A stretch of DNA of 64,000 bases from Pardosa pseudoannulata (Eukaryota; Arthropoda; Arachnida; Araneae; Lycosidae). The notes below the pieces were generated by a model. It was not told the origin of the DNA. It saw nothing but the letters and a program-made list of their open reading frames with translations, and did no database searches. Shown one piece after another: positions 1 to 11,300 of this stretch (its first letter is position 1; the number at the start of each line of letters is the position of its first letter). The position numbers and the translations under genes were made by a program. The stretch spans positions 20,704,339 through 20,768,338 of the forward strand of contig CM063500.1 in NCBI GenBank assembly GCA_032207245.1, read 5' to 3'.

Positions 1-1156
1 TTCGTGCACTTGAGAACTGTCAGTTGAGGTTCGGTATCTACCGCGTAGATTGTTTTGACTATCTCGTGAAAAATGCTTTGATCTGGCGCCACCGCTTCCC
101 GCGTAGGAGCAATGGTTTAACATCCTTCCCCCTTCTCCTTTAGAACTACGAAGCATTATTGATAACTCGCGACACTCAGTTTCAATTTTTAAAAATTTCA
201 ATAGTTCCTTTACATTGAATTCACCGTCGTCAGACTTATCTAAGCATTTTCTATTAAATTCAAGAGCCAGATCTGCAGGTATTAGTTTTAGAAGAATAGG
301 TTGTAACAAATGCCCGTACATACCAGAAGTGACATCTAACGATTCTAAACTTCTAATATGCACTTCACAAGTATCGTACAATTTTCTTAACCGGATTACA
401 TGGTTAGAATCCTTTACAGGGTGTAGGTTTAATAATTTTGTCATGTGAGCATTTATGACCAGGTCTGTTCTTACAAATCTTTTTTCAATAGAGCTACAGC
501 TTTCTCATAATTCGCATCAGAGAGTGGGAAGCCGCAAACAACATTGGCCGCTGCACCTCCTAATAATGATTTCAAATATGAAAACTTGTCAATTTTTGTT
601 ACAGAGTTATTCGAATCAATGGAGTTTTGGAATTGATTCCAGAATTCCAACCAACTACAAGGATCTCCGTAATATTTATCCAAAGTTAATTTCGGTAATT
701 TAATTGATTTCGAGGAATTTATATTTCTGTTCTCAGAACTCGAATTATCCACCGAACTTCTATTTTCAAAATTCGAACTATCTGAGAGACTATTCTGAGC
801 TAATGCCATCTGAGACGTTTGTGCAACATTGTGTTCGTTGGAATTTGCCTGAGAATTTCTTTCGAAATGCAAAGTTTTTGAGTGAGCAGAAATTTTGGAA
901 TTCCATAACATTATTTTCTGAGAGTTTCAAAAGCTGACTCTACTTCTAAATCATATTCCTCTTCATTATCAATAATATTCTGAACTTTAGAATCTAAATC
1001 TTTTATTTCTGTGTAGAGCCTATCCAAATAGTTAGAATGTTCTTGTAACGAACTTTGATCGCATTTTTCAAATTCGCTCTCTAGCTTATTAACGTGCTTT
1101 GTAATAGCACTACGTATAACAGCTCTATTCTTTTTAAGCTTAAATAGCTCATCCAT
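1..1156 (-). pseudogene. BEL/Pao LTR-retrotransposon gag, broken, truncated by window edge
   Basis: Reading leftward from an ATG at 1156, three open blocks in different frames together resemble the BEL/Pao Gag DUF1759-type region. The first (1156 to about 912) begins MDELFKLKKNRAVIRSA and is helical and charged. The second (about 911 to 471) carries LPKLTLDKYYGDPCSWLEFW, then the FSYLKSLLGGAA and NYEKAVALL blocks typical of this Gag. The third (470 to 1) continues with VINAHMTKLL and LRKLYDTCEVHIRSL and is open to the window edge. Frameshifts near 911 and 471 separate the blocks, so this copy is inactive. Gag normally forms the retrotransposon particle; protease and polymerase would lie left of base 1. 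The family assignment rests on recognised motifs, not on a search. Confidence 0.75.
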
Positions 1157-1317
1157 TTTATAATAACTTTGAGTGGTTTGGAAACAAATATTTATACTCA
1201 ATAGTTACTGTTGAACTAACAGTTAATATCAATGTATCAAAAGTTTCTTACTTCGATCTAATGAATCATTGAAGATATCCAACTTATACTCCAAAAATCT
1301 TCGTTCGAGTACTCATT

Positions 1318-1632
1318 CCCGACCGATGCACCAAATGTTTATGCGGCATTCATCTAAATCTAAATATCTACAAAGAATGCCTCTAAATCTGTTGTGGTTC
1401 AGTGTGTTGATATCAAATCCAAAACTCAAAGAAAGATTCAACGAGAAAAGTTAAGAAATATTTAATAAAGAAAATTAAGTTAAATTTACGCATCAGCTAT
1501 CCATGGAATCAAACTCTTATCTCTCTTATCTCTAGAGCGCTATAGACGCTTGGAGGAGAAAAAACAATACACAGTAGTAAGCGCATGCGCGTAGGACAGT
1601 TAGCTAAGTGCTATACAGTTTTCGTCACAGGT
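1318..1632 (-). repeat. Probable LTR 3' end and primer-binding region of the BEL/Pao element
   Basis: Upstream of the gag on the minus strand, an ATAAACA end (at 1336) is followed at once by TTTGGTGCATCGGTCGGG (1335-1318). That is the place and style of a primer-binding site just inside an LTR. The LTR body would run to higher coordinates; a TGTGACG near 1630 is a plausible 5' end, giving about 300 bp. No target duplication can be tested because the other LTR is outside the window, so the outer boundary is a guess. Confidence 0.4.
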
Positions 1633-1636
1633 GACG

Positions 1637-3170
1637 TATGGAAGAGTTCAAGCAGTTCTCGTCGGAACACCAGGTATAAAAATCCTACAATTTTTCGACT
1701 CGGGGCATTTCGAGATTTTTTAACGGAGGTGATTTGACGTCGTGGAGGCTTCCGCGATTTTTGACCGGAGCTAGCTTTTAGTGATTGCATTTGAGAGACT
1801 CGTAAATTCCGTTCATATAAGGAACGGCAAAGTCTCGGATACTGGACGGGGGATAGATTATGTTTGCATTTCCACCTGGAAGAGCCTCCCCATTTTATGA
1901 GATTATTTAATCTTATTTTTTCCGATTGTGATCGTCGTGAAAATGTTATGCAAGAACTACTCTTTTACTTTTCGACTTCTTTTGGGAGATTAGAATCCCT
2001 GTATATATAACTATTATTTAGTCAAAAAAAAAAGGTTTTCTAATTCTACTGTGACTGTGATCCTTCTGCAAGCTACTTCTCACCCAAGAACATTGAAGTC
2101 GTCACACTACCGTATGACCATAAGGCTGGGTCGGTGTAATGCTAATACGATTACTTGATCGCTGCTTCTAAATTAAGAGGACCCAATTTGAGCAAAGTCG
2201 TTCTTTGACCTTAGCGGTGCTCTTTATGAAAACAAAAGTTGCACTCCTTACCTTAATTTGAGTAGCCTATGGCTCACTTTCTTGGCTTGTTCAAGTGTCA
2301 CAAGTAAAAATAACGGTATTTTGAATGAAGGTCGTTAGATAATTTATTCTTCATAGTGAAGTATTTGAATTTTATTAAATTGGATAAACTTCATCAAACT
2401 CAAGGAATAGTCTACTCGAAGAGAGATGAGTTTCTTGTTTGTATTTTAGCACCCTCGTGGTCACGAACGAGTTGCCACGCTGGTCACGACTGAGGACACC
2501 CCCTTCTTTACTCCGATGGTTCTGTAGAAATTATGGTTAATGGTTTGATAATTTTTTCTTCAGTCTGAATTAGAAGTGGTTTTGATCATGAATGTGGGAG
2601 TGTTCTAATTGCATCCCTCTGATCCTAGAAATGTGGAATTTTAACGAAAGTTCAAAATATCCTACCCTATAGAATTTATGAATATTTGAACAATAATTTT
2701 GGTTTTCTCCCCGCATAAGAGTTAAAAATTTAATAATTTTAGTTTATTTTAACTGTGCAAATTATGTGTAAACAATAAGCAAGAAACTTAATATTATGAA
2801 AAATCAAACAGCAGGACTTTTAATTATATTGCATATTTACTGTGTAATAAAAGAAAATCTATTTTAGTATTGATAATACTTCTTGATTGAATTCAATTTT
2901 AAATTGATTCATGTTAAAATTCAGTGAAATTTTTCGGATAAATTTGACATTTAAAGTTGTTATTTATAGTGCATCAGTGATTTAGGATGTTTGGTATTTT
3001 AATAGAGGATAAAAGTAGATCTACATAATGGAAAAATCAAATTTAAATAAAGTCTAAATTCAAACTTAAATCAGTTTGAAATCAAGCTTAATTCATCTTT
3101 AAATAAAGCTTTATTCATCATATCACCCTTCAACTATACTGTTTCTGTACCGAATTGTGTTACATTATAT
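1637..3170. other. No gene recognised
   Basis: Mostly AT-rich DNA with stops in all frames. A slightly GC-richer patch (about 2440-2520) has no recognisable coding content. Nothing supportable is seen here. Confidence 0.5.
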
Positions 3171-3174
3171 GCAT

Positions 3175-3330
3175 ACATATACAAGGCTGGGGCTATTAGG
3201 TATCCAGTGCCTACATACTCGCAGACGGTCAAATCTGCAGGGCAGCCGATAGAATATCTACTAGTTATATACATTGATAAGTGGCGGCCGAAGACGATTT
3301 CACATACAGGCGGCTAGCAACCCAGGATCG
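3175..3330 (+). repeat. Diverged interspersed repeat, related to 9812-9945
   Basis: The order of short blocks here (GGCTGGGGCTATTAGGT, ATAGAATATCTACTAG, AAGTGGCGGCCGAAGAC) is matched in diverged form at 9812-9945 (GGGTCGGGGTTTATAGGT, ATAGAATATCTACCAG, AGGAAGAGGCCAAATAC). Both copies run into TA-rich DNA on the right. Family unknown. Confidence 0.5.
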
Positions 3331-3336
3331 GCTTTG

Positions 3337-3472
<136 letters not shown>

Positions 3473-3549
3473 GTTATTGTTATCAATCTCTTATTGTCAT
3501 CGAAATCCTTTGGTCCCGATTTTCTCTATTCATTTGTATGTTAAAATTA

Positions 3550-4204
3550 TCGCTTTATGTGATCGTTACATCGGTTAATGTTATCAGTTATCGAACGTCA
3601 TTTTAACTGGAAAAGGAATATTCACAATGTATTCAGAAGGAAACCCTTCTTTTCTTTCCCCTCGCTGTTGTTTGAATTTCCGAGAATTCCCATCTTCCAC
3701 CCAGGGAAATGGCGAATAAACAAAGGAGTGGGAAATTACACGTTCCTGGAATTTTTCAGATATACGCACACCCTACTAGTGGTCATTGGTTGTAAGATAA
3801 GCAGAAGCAACAGATTATTGTCGGAACTGAGAAGTAGCATATGCACATTTTTTGCCTGGCTAGCTTACATGCAGCTTGTCCATATGGAAGCCAGAAAGCG
3901 AAATGATTTAACATTAAAACAAAAGATCGAAATTTTAAATCGTTATGATTACGAACAATTTATCAATGAGCTTCTAAGAAAAAAATTGTAGACAGTCAAC
4001 AACTGATCAATTTTTTTTAATTATGTATACAATTCTTCTGTTTTAAAGGATAATATACAGTATATAAATATAAAGTGCGTATTTTCATTTCGTTTTGAAA
4101 TTTAGTACGTGTGAATTAAAGGGGGGATAAATTCATCTAATTTTGCATATCGTTTATTGCTATCAATCGGTTATTGTTATCAAAATCACATTAAGCGGAG
4201 TCCA

Positions 4205-4207
<3 letters not shown>
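3550..4207 (+). mobile_element. Deleted pogo/Tigger-like element with CENP-B-type DNA-binding N terminus
   Basis: An ATG at 3884 opens a 35-residue stretch, MEARKRNDLTLKQKIEILNR and a few more residues, ending at 3991. It matches the start of pogo/Tigger transposases, whose N terminus is a CENP-B/Psq-type helix-turn-helix. The right flank carries the terminal-looking CGCTTAATGTGAT on the minus strand (about 4180-4195, next to GGAGTCCACTG). A related CGCTTTATGTGAT on the plus strand at 3551 suggests the opposite end. The catalytic domain is absent, so this is a deleted, non-autonomous remnant. Boundaries are approximate. Confidence 0.5.

Positions 4208-4238
<31 letters not shown>
4208..4238. 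repeat. (TA)n microsatellite
   Basis: Short alternating TA run next to the pogo-like terminus. Confidence 0.95.
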
Positions 4239-4241
<3 letters not shown>

Positions 4242-4649
4242 ATATATCAAAATTATTTAATTCTGATATTTCTTTTAAAAACCTCCTCACATTCTAATTC
4301 ATTTAAATCTTTTTCCCAGTCTCTAAATAGTTTATCAACAGAGTATTTTCCACTTAACATTTTTCATAAAGCTGTCTATCCTAAAAATATAAACTCTCTA
4401 CCTATTCAGCACGTTTCCCAGCTGTAGGAAGCAAATGTCTTCACTCTTGGGTGCACCGCTGTTAGATTAGAGTGAGGTCTGTGGCTTTTCTTTGTCTGTC
4501 GTGAAGTAGAAAAGATGTGCATTGTAGCCGCTCTGGAATAAAGTTTCAATTAGACTTCTGCCGTTCTCTTCAATGTTAGCCCGACTGCATTTTTATTACT
4601 GCTAGCTGTTGAGCTTTCTCCTTCTCAAGGATTTTTATAAAAAATATAT

Positions 4650-4713
<64 letters not shown>

Positions 4714-5282
4714 ATATATGAAAATTATTACCCGTAAGATAGTTATCTAAAATTCTCATTTTCACTACCTAATTTCCAAGTCGTTAAATGACAGTTTTCA
4801 GACTTCAATTCTTTTTATTTGTCTCTCAAAACTAACGCTAGATTAAGCACTGATTTCTATCTACTGACCACATTTTTCAGCTGTCCCAGAAAAATGGTTT
4901 CGCTTCTTCTGAAACTAAATTGCTGTTTTGTGTAGTTCTCGAACTAACTTAAACGATGAAGATCCTGCGTCACAAAAATCGCTATACAATATTTAATATT
5001 ATAGAAGCAAAATCACATTATTAACGCTCTTTGGTTCGACATTGATGAAAAATGTATTGATTCAGCACCTTTCGATTTAGAGATTTTAAACTTTTTAGAC
5101 AGTTTGTTGACAGTTGCACTTTTTATCCCAATAAAGGTGAAGCTTCATTGTCACGTGTTTCTGATGATATCACGACTGCAAATTAATAACGAGTTCTTTT
5201 CGCCAAGTAAGTTCAGGCAAACTAAATAATAGGGGCTAAACTTCAATGTAATTTGTGAAAGGTATTTTTCATTATATATATA
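4239..5282. other. No gene recognised
   Basis: AT-rich DNA with stops in all frames, containing one further microsatellite (4653-4710). No coding or RNA feature can be supported. Confidence 0.5.
4653..4710. repeat. (AT)n microsatellite, 58 bp
   Basis: Uninterrupted AT dinucleotide run. Confidence 0.97.
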
Positions 5283-6400
5283 CAGTAGAACCTCCATAAG
5301 TTGACCACCCAAGGGACTGTAACTAAGTGGTCAACATACGGAGGTGGTCAACTTAGGGAATTTTTTAAAAATATTTACTATAGTACAATATTAGAAAAAA
5401 GTAAGCTTTTTAAGTATTATTTTAAGGAAAAATTTAGAAAAAAATTAGCACTTACTCATTTTTATTTTTACTGAAGGTACAGCACATTTTTACAAATTTT
5501 GAAAGAATGATTCAATTTTTGTTTGAGTCCTCTTTTTGTTCATTTGGTAACTACAAAAAGCAATTTCACATTTTACAAGTCCATTCAGCATGCTTGGGCA
5601 TTTTTCTTCAGCAAAATCTTTAAGTTGCTCCATCATTACATCGTCTTCCTTCAGAGTTGGGCCGAACGATGGCCGAATGGTTAGGGTGCTGGCCTTCGGA
5701 ACCAGAGTTTGTGGGTTCGAATCATTCTATGACATCGATGTTCGTAGCCGTTTGGAATCGGCTTTAAGCAGTAGGTCCCGGTCTCATTAGCCCTCGTGTT
5801 GCAAACAGTAGACCGTAGCACACCAAAAACCACTCCAAAACCACTCCTTCATGGTTGGGTAGTTTTCAGTTTCATCTTCACTTGGATCATCATCGTCTTC
5901 GCCGTCCGTTTCTCGTATCTTAGAGTCCTCGCTGTGCTTAGTCCCAGAGAGTATCTCACTGAAGATTGCCTCTGGGTCTGGTTCAACACATGTTACTAAC
6001 TCATCGTCCATGGTAACATAATCTTCAAAATTAACTCCATCAAACACTGGCAAGGGAGATAGAGGAAGCTCATCATCTTGCACCGATGTTGTAGCTGTAA
6101 CAAATTCGGCTTTCTTGTAGCAGTTCATAATCGTGGCTTGCGCAACTTTATTCCAAGCGAAATTAATCCAATGAACAGCATTCAAAGCATTTACTGACGC
6201 AGCTGTTGATGATGCCAACTCAGAAGTTCCACAGGTTTGTGATTTCATGATCACCCATTCCAGAAGTTGAGCTCTGTAGAGCACTTTGAAGGACTGAATA
6301 ATGCCTTGATCTAAAGACTGGGTTTTCGAAGTTGTGTTTGGAGGCAAATATTTTAGCTTCACATTTGTGAGATTATTCACTTTTGGGTGGCTGGAGCAGT
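5283..6400 (-). mobile_element. Tigger/pogo-like DNA transposon, C-terminal part of transposase, cut by assembly gap
   Basis: The left terminus reads CAGTAGAACCTCC directly after a TA (5281-5282), and the next 60 bp repeat the GTGGTCAAC motif typical of Tigger ends. On the minus strand an open frame (6380 downward) gives LKYLPPNTTSKTQSLDQGII, the hallmark block near the third acidic residue of Tigger/pogo DDE transposases. An acidic tail (DDDDPSEDETENYPTMKE) follows. The frame is interrupted by a SINE at 5662-5845 and resumes beyond it (KEDDVMMEQLKDF), ending in an IESFF-type tail. The N-terminal half lies in or beyond the N gap, so integrity cannot be judged; the SINE alone would disable it. 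Confidence 0.8.
5662..5845 (+). mobile_element. tRNA-derived SINE inserted in the Tigger-like transposase
   Basis: The head has a tRNA-like A box (GATGGCCGAATGGTTAG) and B box (GGGTTCGAAT). The body contains TTCGTAGCCG, GGCTTTAAGC and GGTCCCGGTCTCATTAG, and the tail is rich in CCAAAA. It is flanked by an imperfect 14-bp target duplication, CCTTCAGAGTTGGG (5648-5661) and CCTTCATGGTTGGG (5846-5859). Removing the insert restores the reading frame of the host transposase, which confirms the insertion. Confidence 0.88.
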
Positions 6401-6500
6401 NNNNNNNNNNNNNNNNNNNNNNNNNNNNNNNNNNNNNNNNNNNNNNNNNNNNNNNNNNNNNNNNNNNNNNNNNNNNNNNNNNNNNNNNNNNNNNNNNNNN
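6401..6500. other. Assembly gap (100 N)
   Basis: Exactly 100 N bases, a conventional placeholder for unknown length. Sequence on the two sides belongs to different transposons, so the true distance and junction are unknown. Confidence 0.99.
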
Positions 6501-7953
6501 ACCTTGTTAGCCAAGGTAACATTCGGAAACCACGAAGACAAGCAGTAGGAATACATGCAGTGTGGGATCGGGAATTATCTTACTGAAATGTAAACCTTAG
6601 ATGGCGTGACATGAAGGGCAACACAACGGGGCACATAACTTCGTCGGTGTACCGCGTGCTGCAAGGGTGCCACGGTTAACACCCAAAAGGGGTTGTACTG
6701 TGAAATGAAATGACATCCTAGACCATCACTCCTGTTTGTCGACGTGTATGATGGAAGACAGTCCGGTTGGTATCTCACCGCTGTTCCGGGTGTCTCCAGT
6801 CATGTCTTCGCGGTCATCGGGGCTCAGTTCAAAGCAAGACTCATCACTGAAGACTTTTACTCCAGTCAGTGACATTCGAATTCGAATGAGCTCGACACCA
6901 ATGAAAGTGGGCTTGTCGTTGTACAGAGGTCAATGGTAGTCAGCGCAAGGGGCGCCGTGACCTCAGCACCTTTCTGCGATCCCAGGGCCTGATTAAAGCA
7001 TGGGCCGACTGGGCCTAGGCCCTTGGCTCCCTAATTTTAGGGGCTTCCCAATTTTAGGGGCTTTTTAGGGGCGAAAATTTGGTACTAAATTATTAAATTT
7101 TAAATAATTTAATTGACAAAATTTGAAAATGTTTTTTGTTGATTCTTCAAGTAATATTTCATGAAACCTTATTCAGAAATTATATAAAAACAGTTAAAAT
7201 GTTGACAATTTTATCTAAAACCCACTCCAGTTTACTTATTTACTTAACTCCAGTCACTTTTTTTACTCATTACTTACTCCATGGTTCTGAGTAGAAAAAT
7301 CCTTTGTCTTTTCTTTCCTTTCCTTTGCTAAATCGAGTAACTGTATTCATAATTGTAGGGGGGGGCGAAAGACTACCAACCCCTAAGCCCAACTTTGCCT
7401 TGATCGGGCCCTGTGTGAGCCGTCTATCAATAGTCATTGCGATCACATTGCGAAGTTGTACGTACAATCGATGATAATGATGCATCTGGAGTGCCGCTCT
7501 GACGATTGCCTGATTCTCACATTCTGCGGTTTTTCTAGGCAGACCGCTTACTTCTTGACGCTGTTTTTGGGCTTTTTTCATCCATTCCTGCCAACATTGT
7601 CTAATAGTGGCATCCATCCTGCCCAAATGTCAAGCGATTCACCGATTAGACCACCGACTGCTTTGAGCCCAACTGCACGTCCTCTCTCAAATGCTGACAT
7701 CTGCACATATCATTCGCGCACCTGTATGAAAGGCATAGTTACTGTCTACCTGAGTATATGGAATGAAATTCGCAAAGAACTTATGACCTGGAATCGAAAT
7801 TTATCCTCTTAAATATCCTGCCAGTTGAGCAAATAAGAAACGCTGAAGTGACACACGCTCATTCATTGGCCGTCAAATTTTGCATTTTCCGTCGAAACCT
7901 ATATGCATATCAATTAGTGTCCAATTTGCTTTCTTTTTTTTTGTCTAAGAGTG
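6501..7953 (-). pseudogene. Tc1-like transposase, degraded, split by a hAT-like insertion
   Basis: Reading leftward, an ATG at about 7700 begins MSAFERGRAVGLKAVGG. A frame-shifted DAIRRCWQEW-like block (DATIRQCWQEWMKK, about 7615) and a TIDRRLTQ block (about 7425) follow, together forming the paired helix-turn-helix DNA-binding region of Tc1 transposases. Left of the insertion the catalytic domain resumes with VFSDESCFELSPDDR (about 6800-6855), then GVMVWDAISF-like residues, then QDNARPHTA in degraded form (about 6560-6592, with a stop replacing a codon). The gap truncates the end. The right terminus is probably CACTCTTAGAC at 7953, next to a TA. Several frameshifts and stops make it inactive. 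Confidence 0.8.
6983..7413. mobile_element. Non-autonomous hAT-like element, 431 bp
   Basis: The element starts CAGGGCCTGATTAAAGC and ends GCCTTGATCGGGCCCTG, giving inverted termini CAGGGCCYGATYAA. Flanks TGCGATCC (6975-6982) and TGTGAGCC (7414-7421) are an 8-bp duplication with two mismatches; 8 bp is the hAT target length. Its removal joins two parts of one Tc1-like transposase. There is no transposase inside, and a G7 run lies near 7360. Confidence 0.75.
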
Positions 7954-7955
7954 TA

Positions 7956-9811
7956 TTTATACAGATCTGAGCCTGTTGATTTTGATTTCCAAAAGGTATA
8001 TGGTCGACAGGGGGAGACTAGCTATAGAAGGCTAGAAACTCACGAGATTTTGTCCAGTGAAGGCAGGGCCGTAGCTAGAAATTTTGGCTTCATTGCAATT
8101 CAAGGTACGCCGGAATTTGATTCTTTATCTATATTTATCATCGCCAAGTATGCGAGTTTTGCAACAGCAGCCTGAGGGCTTATCTGACTGCAATTGTATA
8201 TAAATTTTTGTATACTGTTTTAAAGATTTTAATACTTATAGTTTATGCTTTTTATAGCATTTTCATTGCTTTAATAAAGCAAGTACCCTTAGTTTCTGTT
8301 AATTTTCAGTATGATTTAGAAATGTTTTTAAAATTTCTTCTCCATAGGTTTGCAAATTTAAAAATTTAGTACAAACTGTGTATAAATTTTATCTATACCG
8401 TGCTCTTTTACTATTTTATTACTTATAGTTTATACTTTTTATTGCATTTTTATTGCTTTAATAGATGTTTATTGTCGCCATCTTAAATGGTATGTTGCCA
8501 CTATTCACTCCAATACACACAAATATCAAAAACCTTAAAAAAAGATTAAACATATCTGTAAGTATGCGATGTATAAGCCCAACTGAAATTAGTAAATTTT
8601 CTTTAAAAAAAGTCCTTCAGTTTTTTTGCAGAAAATTTCTTAAATGGTTCTCCATTTTTATACATTTACAGCTACTTAAAATTCCGTTTTCTATTATGAA
8701 ATAAATTTATTTAAGATTTCATGACGAAAAAAGTATAACCCTTGAGCGATTTTAACGATTTTGTATTCTGAGAAATTTCCAATCTGCTCTCCATATTAGA
8801 AAAATTTCCATTTCCATTTGGCCTTGTAATTATTTCGTCATTTCTCAAGAGTGAGAAATTTTAATAGATTCCGGGTTCTTTAGGAGATCCAAATGCACTT
8901 TGGAAGCTGTTCATTTCTTTTAATTTTTTCGGGGAAGTTTGAGTTAATACAATAAACCTTGGCAGCAGTTGTGAAAAATGGGTTAACGGAGGAAAGAAAA
9001 TGAAATCTTTTATAAGAAGAGAAATTACTCAATGTTCTTACGTTTTATTTTATGGAATGACTGACCAAAATTTGATATAAGGCACGATCTATTTTTGATT
9101 CTGTTCTATAATGGAATTTAAAAGAAATGAATATCTATCTATTATATGCAAAAAGTTATTGTTTGAAGAAAATGAATGGACGTTTAAGAGTGATTCAAAA
9201 GTATGATTAAAGGTAGTTAGAACTTATTCTTATAAGGAAAAAAAATGGTGCAACGGGTGAATTTAGGGAAGAAAAATAACGAAAAGAGAAATAAATTTTA
9301 TTTTTCTTCTCCCAAGACTATGTTATATTTTCAGACATAATATAATTTTTATTTTTCATTTTATGATTGATTTAGTTGTTAATGTGACTGTAAGTTTCAG
9401 TGATGGAACGTATCCATTGTTCTATTCTTTAAATGAAATAGTCTTTGGGAGAGCTTTTTGTAGAGTTTATTCACATGACGTACACACACATATATATATT
9501 TCGAAGTCTTAAACCAGAAGGTGGGGTCAGTTTCGATTCTAAAGCTCTTTATTCTTTAAAAACCATTACATTCGGCATCGTTGGTGACAACCTCTGCTCC
9601 ATTTTGTTTTTCCTATTTTTTTCTACGTTGCCAACCGCAGAAAACTAAAAACAGCCAAATCAATCTCGAGCTCGCGACATCCGTTTTATTGATGGTGTTT
9701 GTCTTCCATTAAAAATCCAAGGGTTATTCTTTCAAGTAAAATGTTTGGAAATCACGTGGCCGAGAGGATTTGGCAAAATATCAAGACTAGTGAACTCTTG
9801 TGTGACTAGAA
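7956..9811. other. No gene recognised; one local direct duplication
   Basis: AT-rich, no supportable coding frame. The patch GCAGGGCCGTAGCTAG at about 8064 looks like the terminus of an old DNA transposon, but no partner end was found. A direct duplication at 8195-8465 is listed separately. Confidence 0.45.
8195..8465 (+). repeat. Direct duplication of about 90 bp
   Basis: A block with ATACTTATAGTTTATGCTTT and CATTGCTTTAATAAAGC (about 8195-8285) recurs with small changes at about 8375-8465. Start-to-start spacing is about 180 bp. Confidence 0.65.
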
Positions 9812-9966
9812 CAACTAGGGTCGGGGTTTATAGGTGTGCAGTGCATGCATGCACGCAAGTGGCCAATAGAATATCTACCAGGTGTTTAAGTCAATAGGAA
9901 GAGGCCAAATACTATCTTGCGCGCTGGATTGGCAGAAGCGATACAGGTCTTTAAATATATATTTAA

Positions 9967-10102
9967 GGGCCAGTCTCACCAAAAGTCGTTTAAAGGTTAA
10001 CCACGATTAACCCATGGCACCAACCAACAGTGATACGCAATTCTCCGTTAAAACAGAGATTAATCACGGTTAGCCGTTAAACGACCTTTGTGAGACTAGC
10101 CC
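9967..10102. mobile_element. Harbinger-like MITE, copy 1 (136 bp)
   Basis: The element starts GGGCCAGTCTCACCAAAAG and ends with its near-complement (CTTTGTGAGACTAGCCC). TAA lies on both sides (9964-9966 and 10103-10105); a 3-bp TWA target is typical of PIF/Harbinger. A second copy is at 12388-12515. No coding capacity. Confidence 0.75.
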
Positions 10103-10214
10103 TAAAGCTGAAGACACAGAGACACTATGGTCTTTTAGGTGTAATCGGTAGTTAACAGTCATGTAATTACATGTATTTAATCACTGATTAATTACGATTG
10201 AAGTAAGTGATGAG

Positions 10215-10575
10215 GTTTGGTTTAGTTTAGATCTCAACGGTCTACTGTTTTACTCACGAGGGCTGCTACTCACTCACGGCGATTATCTACACCACTAGAT
10301 TATCTAATGATGTCACTAGAAATGCATTTCGGCACGTTGGGTTATGTCGGAGCTTTTCCTACTCTGAGGGGATTTTCGTCATAATGACGTATCCAGTCAA
10401 AAAGAACGACTATTCCGATCATTTAGAGTCTCTCTGCGAGTAGCAGCCAAAGACTAATGAGACCGAGACCTACTGCATAAAGCCGATTCCGAACGACTGC
10501 GAACATCCGTGGCAGCAGATGGATTCAAACCCGCAAACTCCGGTACCGAAGAGCAACATTGTACCATTGGGCGAA
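10215..10575 (-). mobile_element. tRNA-derived SINE, split by a small MITE
   Basis: On the minus strand the tRNA-like head is at 10500-10575 (diverged B box around 10525-10540) and the tail TTTGGTTTAGTTTAG is at 10215-10230. The body continues across an inserted element at 10261-10449. It matches the other SINE copies in the window. Confidence 0.75.
10261..10449. mobile_element. Small MITE with 11-bp inverted ends inside the SINE
   Basis: It starts GGCTGCTACTC and ends GAGTAGCAGCC, a perfect 11-bp inverted pair, and its removal closes the SINE. No clear target duplication could be read, so the superfamily is not assigned. Confidence 0.6.
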
Positions 10576-11300
10576 CTAGCTAATGAGATCTAGAAACTAA
10601 TTTTAAGAAAATTTTCTCTATAGAAAATCTTTTATTCGATAATTAGTTTTTTTAACTATACTTTTAATAATAACGTACTGTTTTACACAAAATCTATAAA
10701 ACTAAAACGCAGAACAAAATAATTTTCAATTAAAATTATAAAATAACCTTTACTTAAAATTTAAAAGCCTTGCTTGAATAATTTTAAAAATGTCCTAAAT
10801 GATCTTAAAAGAATAACCAAACTTCCAGAAAACTATTCTTTAATAATTGTCTACATTTTATCAATTTATGATTTTATTTTCTTACTCGTCTTTTTTAGAT
10901 GAACATTCACTTATTTACTTCAGATTTACTTCAAATGAAACAAGCTTTCATTGTAGCTTTCCATCTGTTAGCTTTTGTTGTCTCAACATAGACAGTTAAA
11001 TCTAATCAACCATTGATGGCAATATAATTATGGTGGCTATCTTAAATTACCTCTAATTGGAAGTAGCAATACAGGGCTTTAAATAAATATTTATGTCTGA
11101 ACATACTATGGTCTTTTAGGTCTAATCGATGGGTAATAGTTATATAATTACGTGTATTTAATCAATGATTAACTAAAAACGAACTAAATGATGTCACCTT
11201 GACACTAATTTTAAGAAACATTGCTCTATAGCAAACCTTTCATATTATAATCAGTTGTTTAACTATATTCTTAATATGAACATAAATAATATATATTTTT

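Larger units (their letters stand above)
9812..11300 (+). repeat. Two diverged copies of one repeat, the first loaded with later insertions
   Basis: The block from ATTGGCAGAAGCGATACAGG (about 9933) through CACTATGGTCTTTTAGGT (about 10122) and CTAATTTTAAGAAAATT (about 10592) is matched, in order, by ATTGGAAGTAGCAATACAGG (about 11056), ATACTATGGTCTTTTAGGT (about 11103) and CTAATTTTAAGAAACATT (about 11205). Copy 1 is longer because it carries a MITE (9967-10102) and a SINE (10215-10575). Part of the left side is also related to 3175-3330. Confidence 0.65.

Noticed and set aside
471..911. Host zinc-finger or structural gene
   Set aside because: Motifs match BEL/Pao Gag and the frame is broken on both sides.
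5787..6380. Intact 197-residue host gene
   Set aside because: It is the C-terminal part of a Tigger-like transposase whose last residues are translated SINE.
8062..8090. GCAGGGCCGTAGCTAG as a DNA-transposon terminus
   Set aside because: No opposite end or target duplication was seen nearby.
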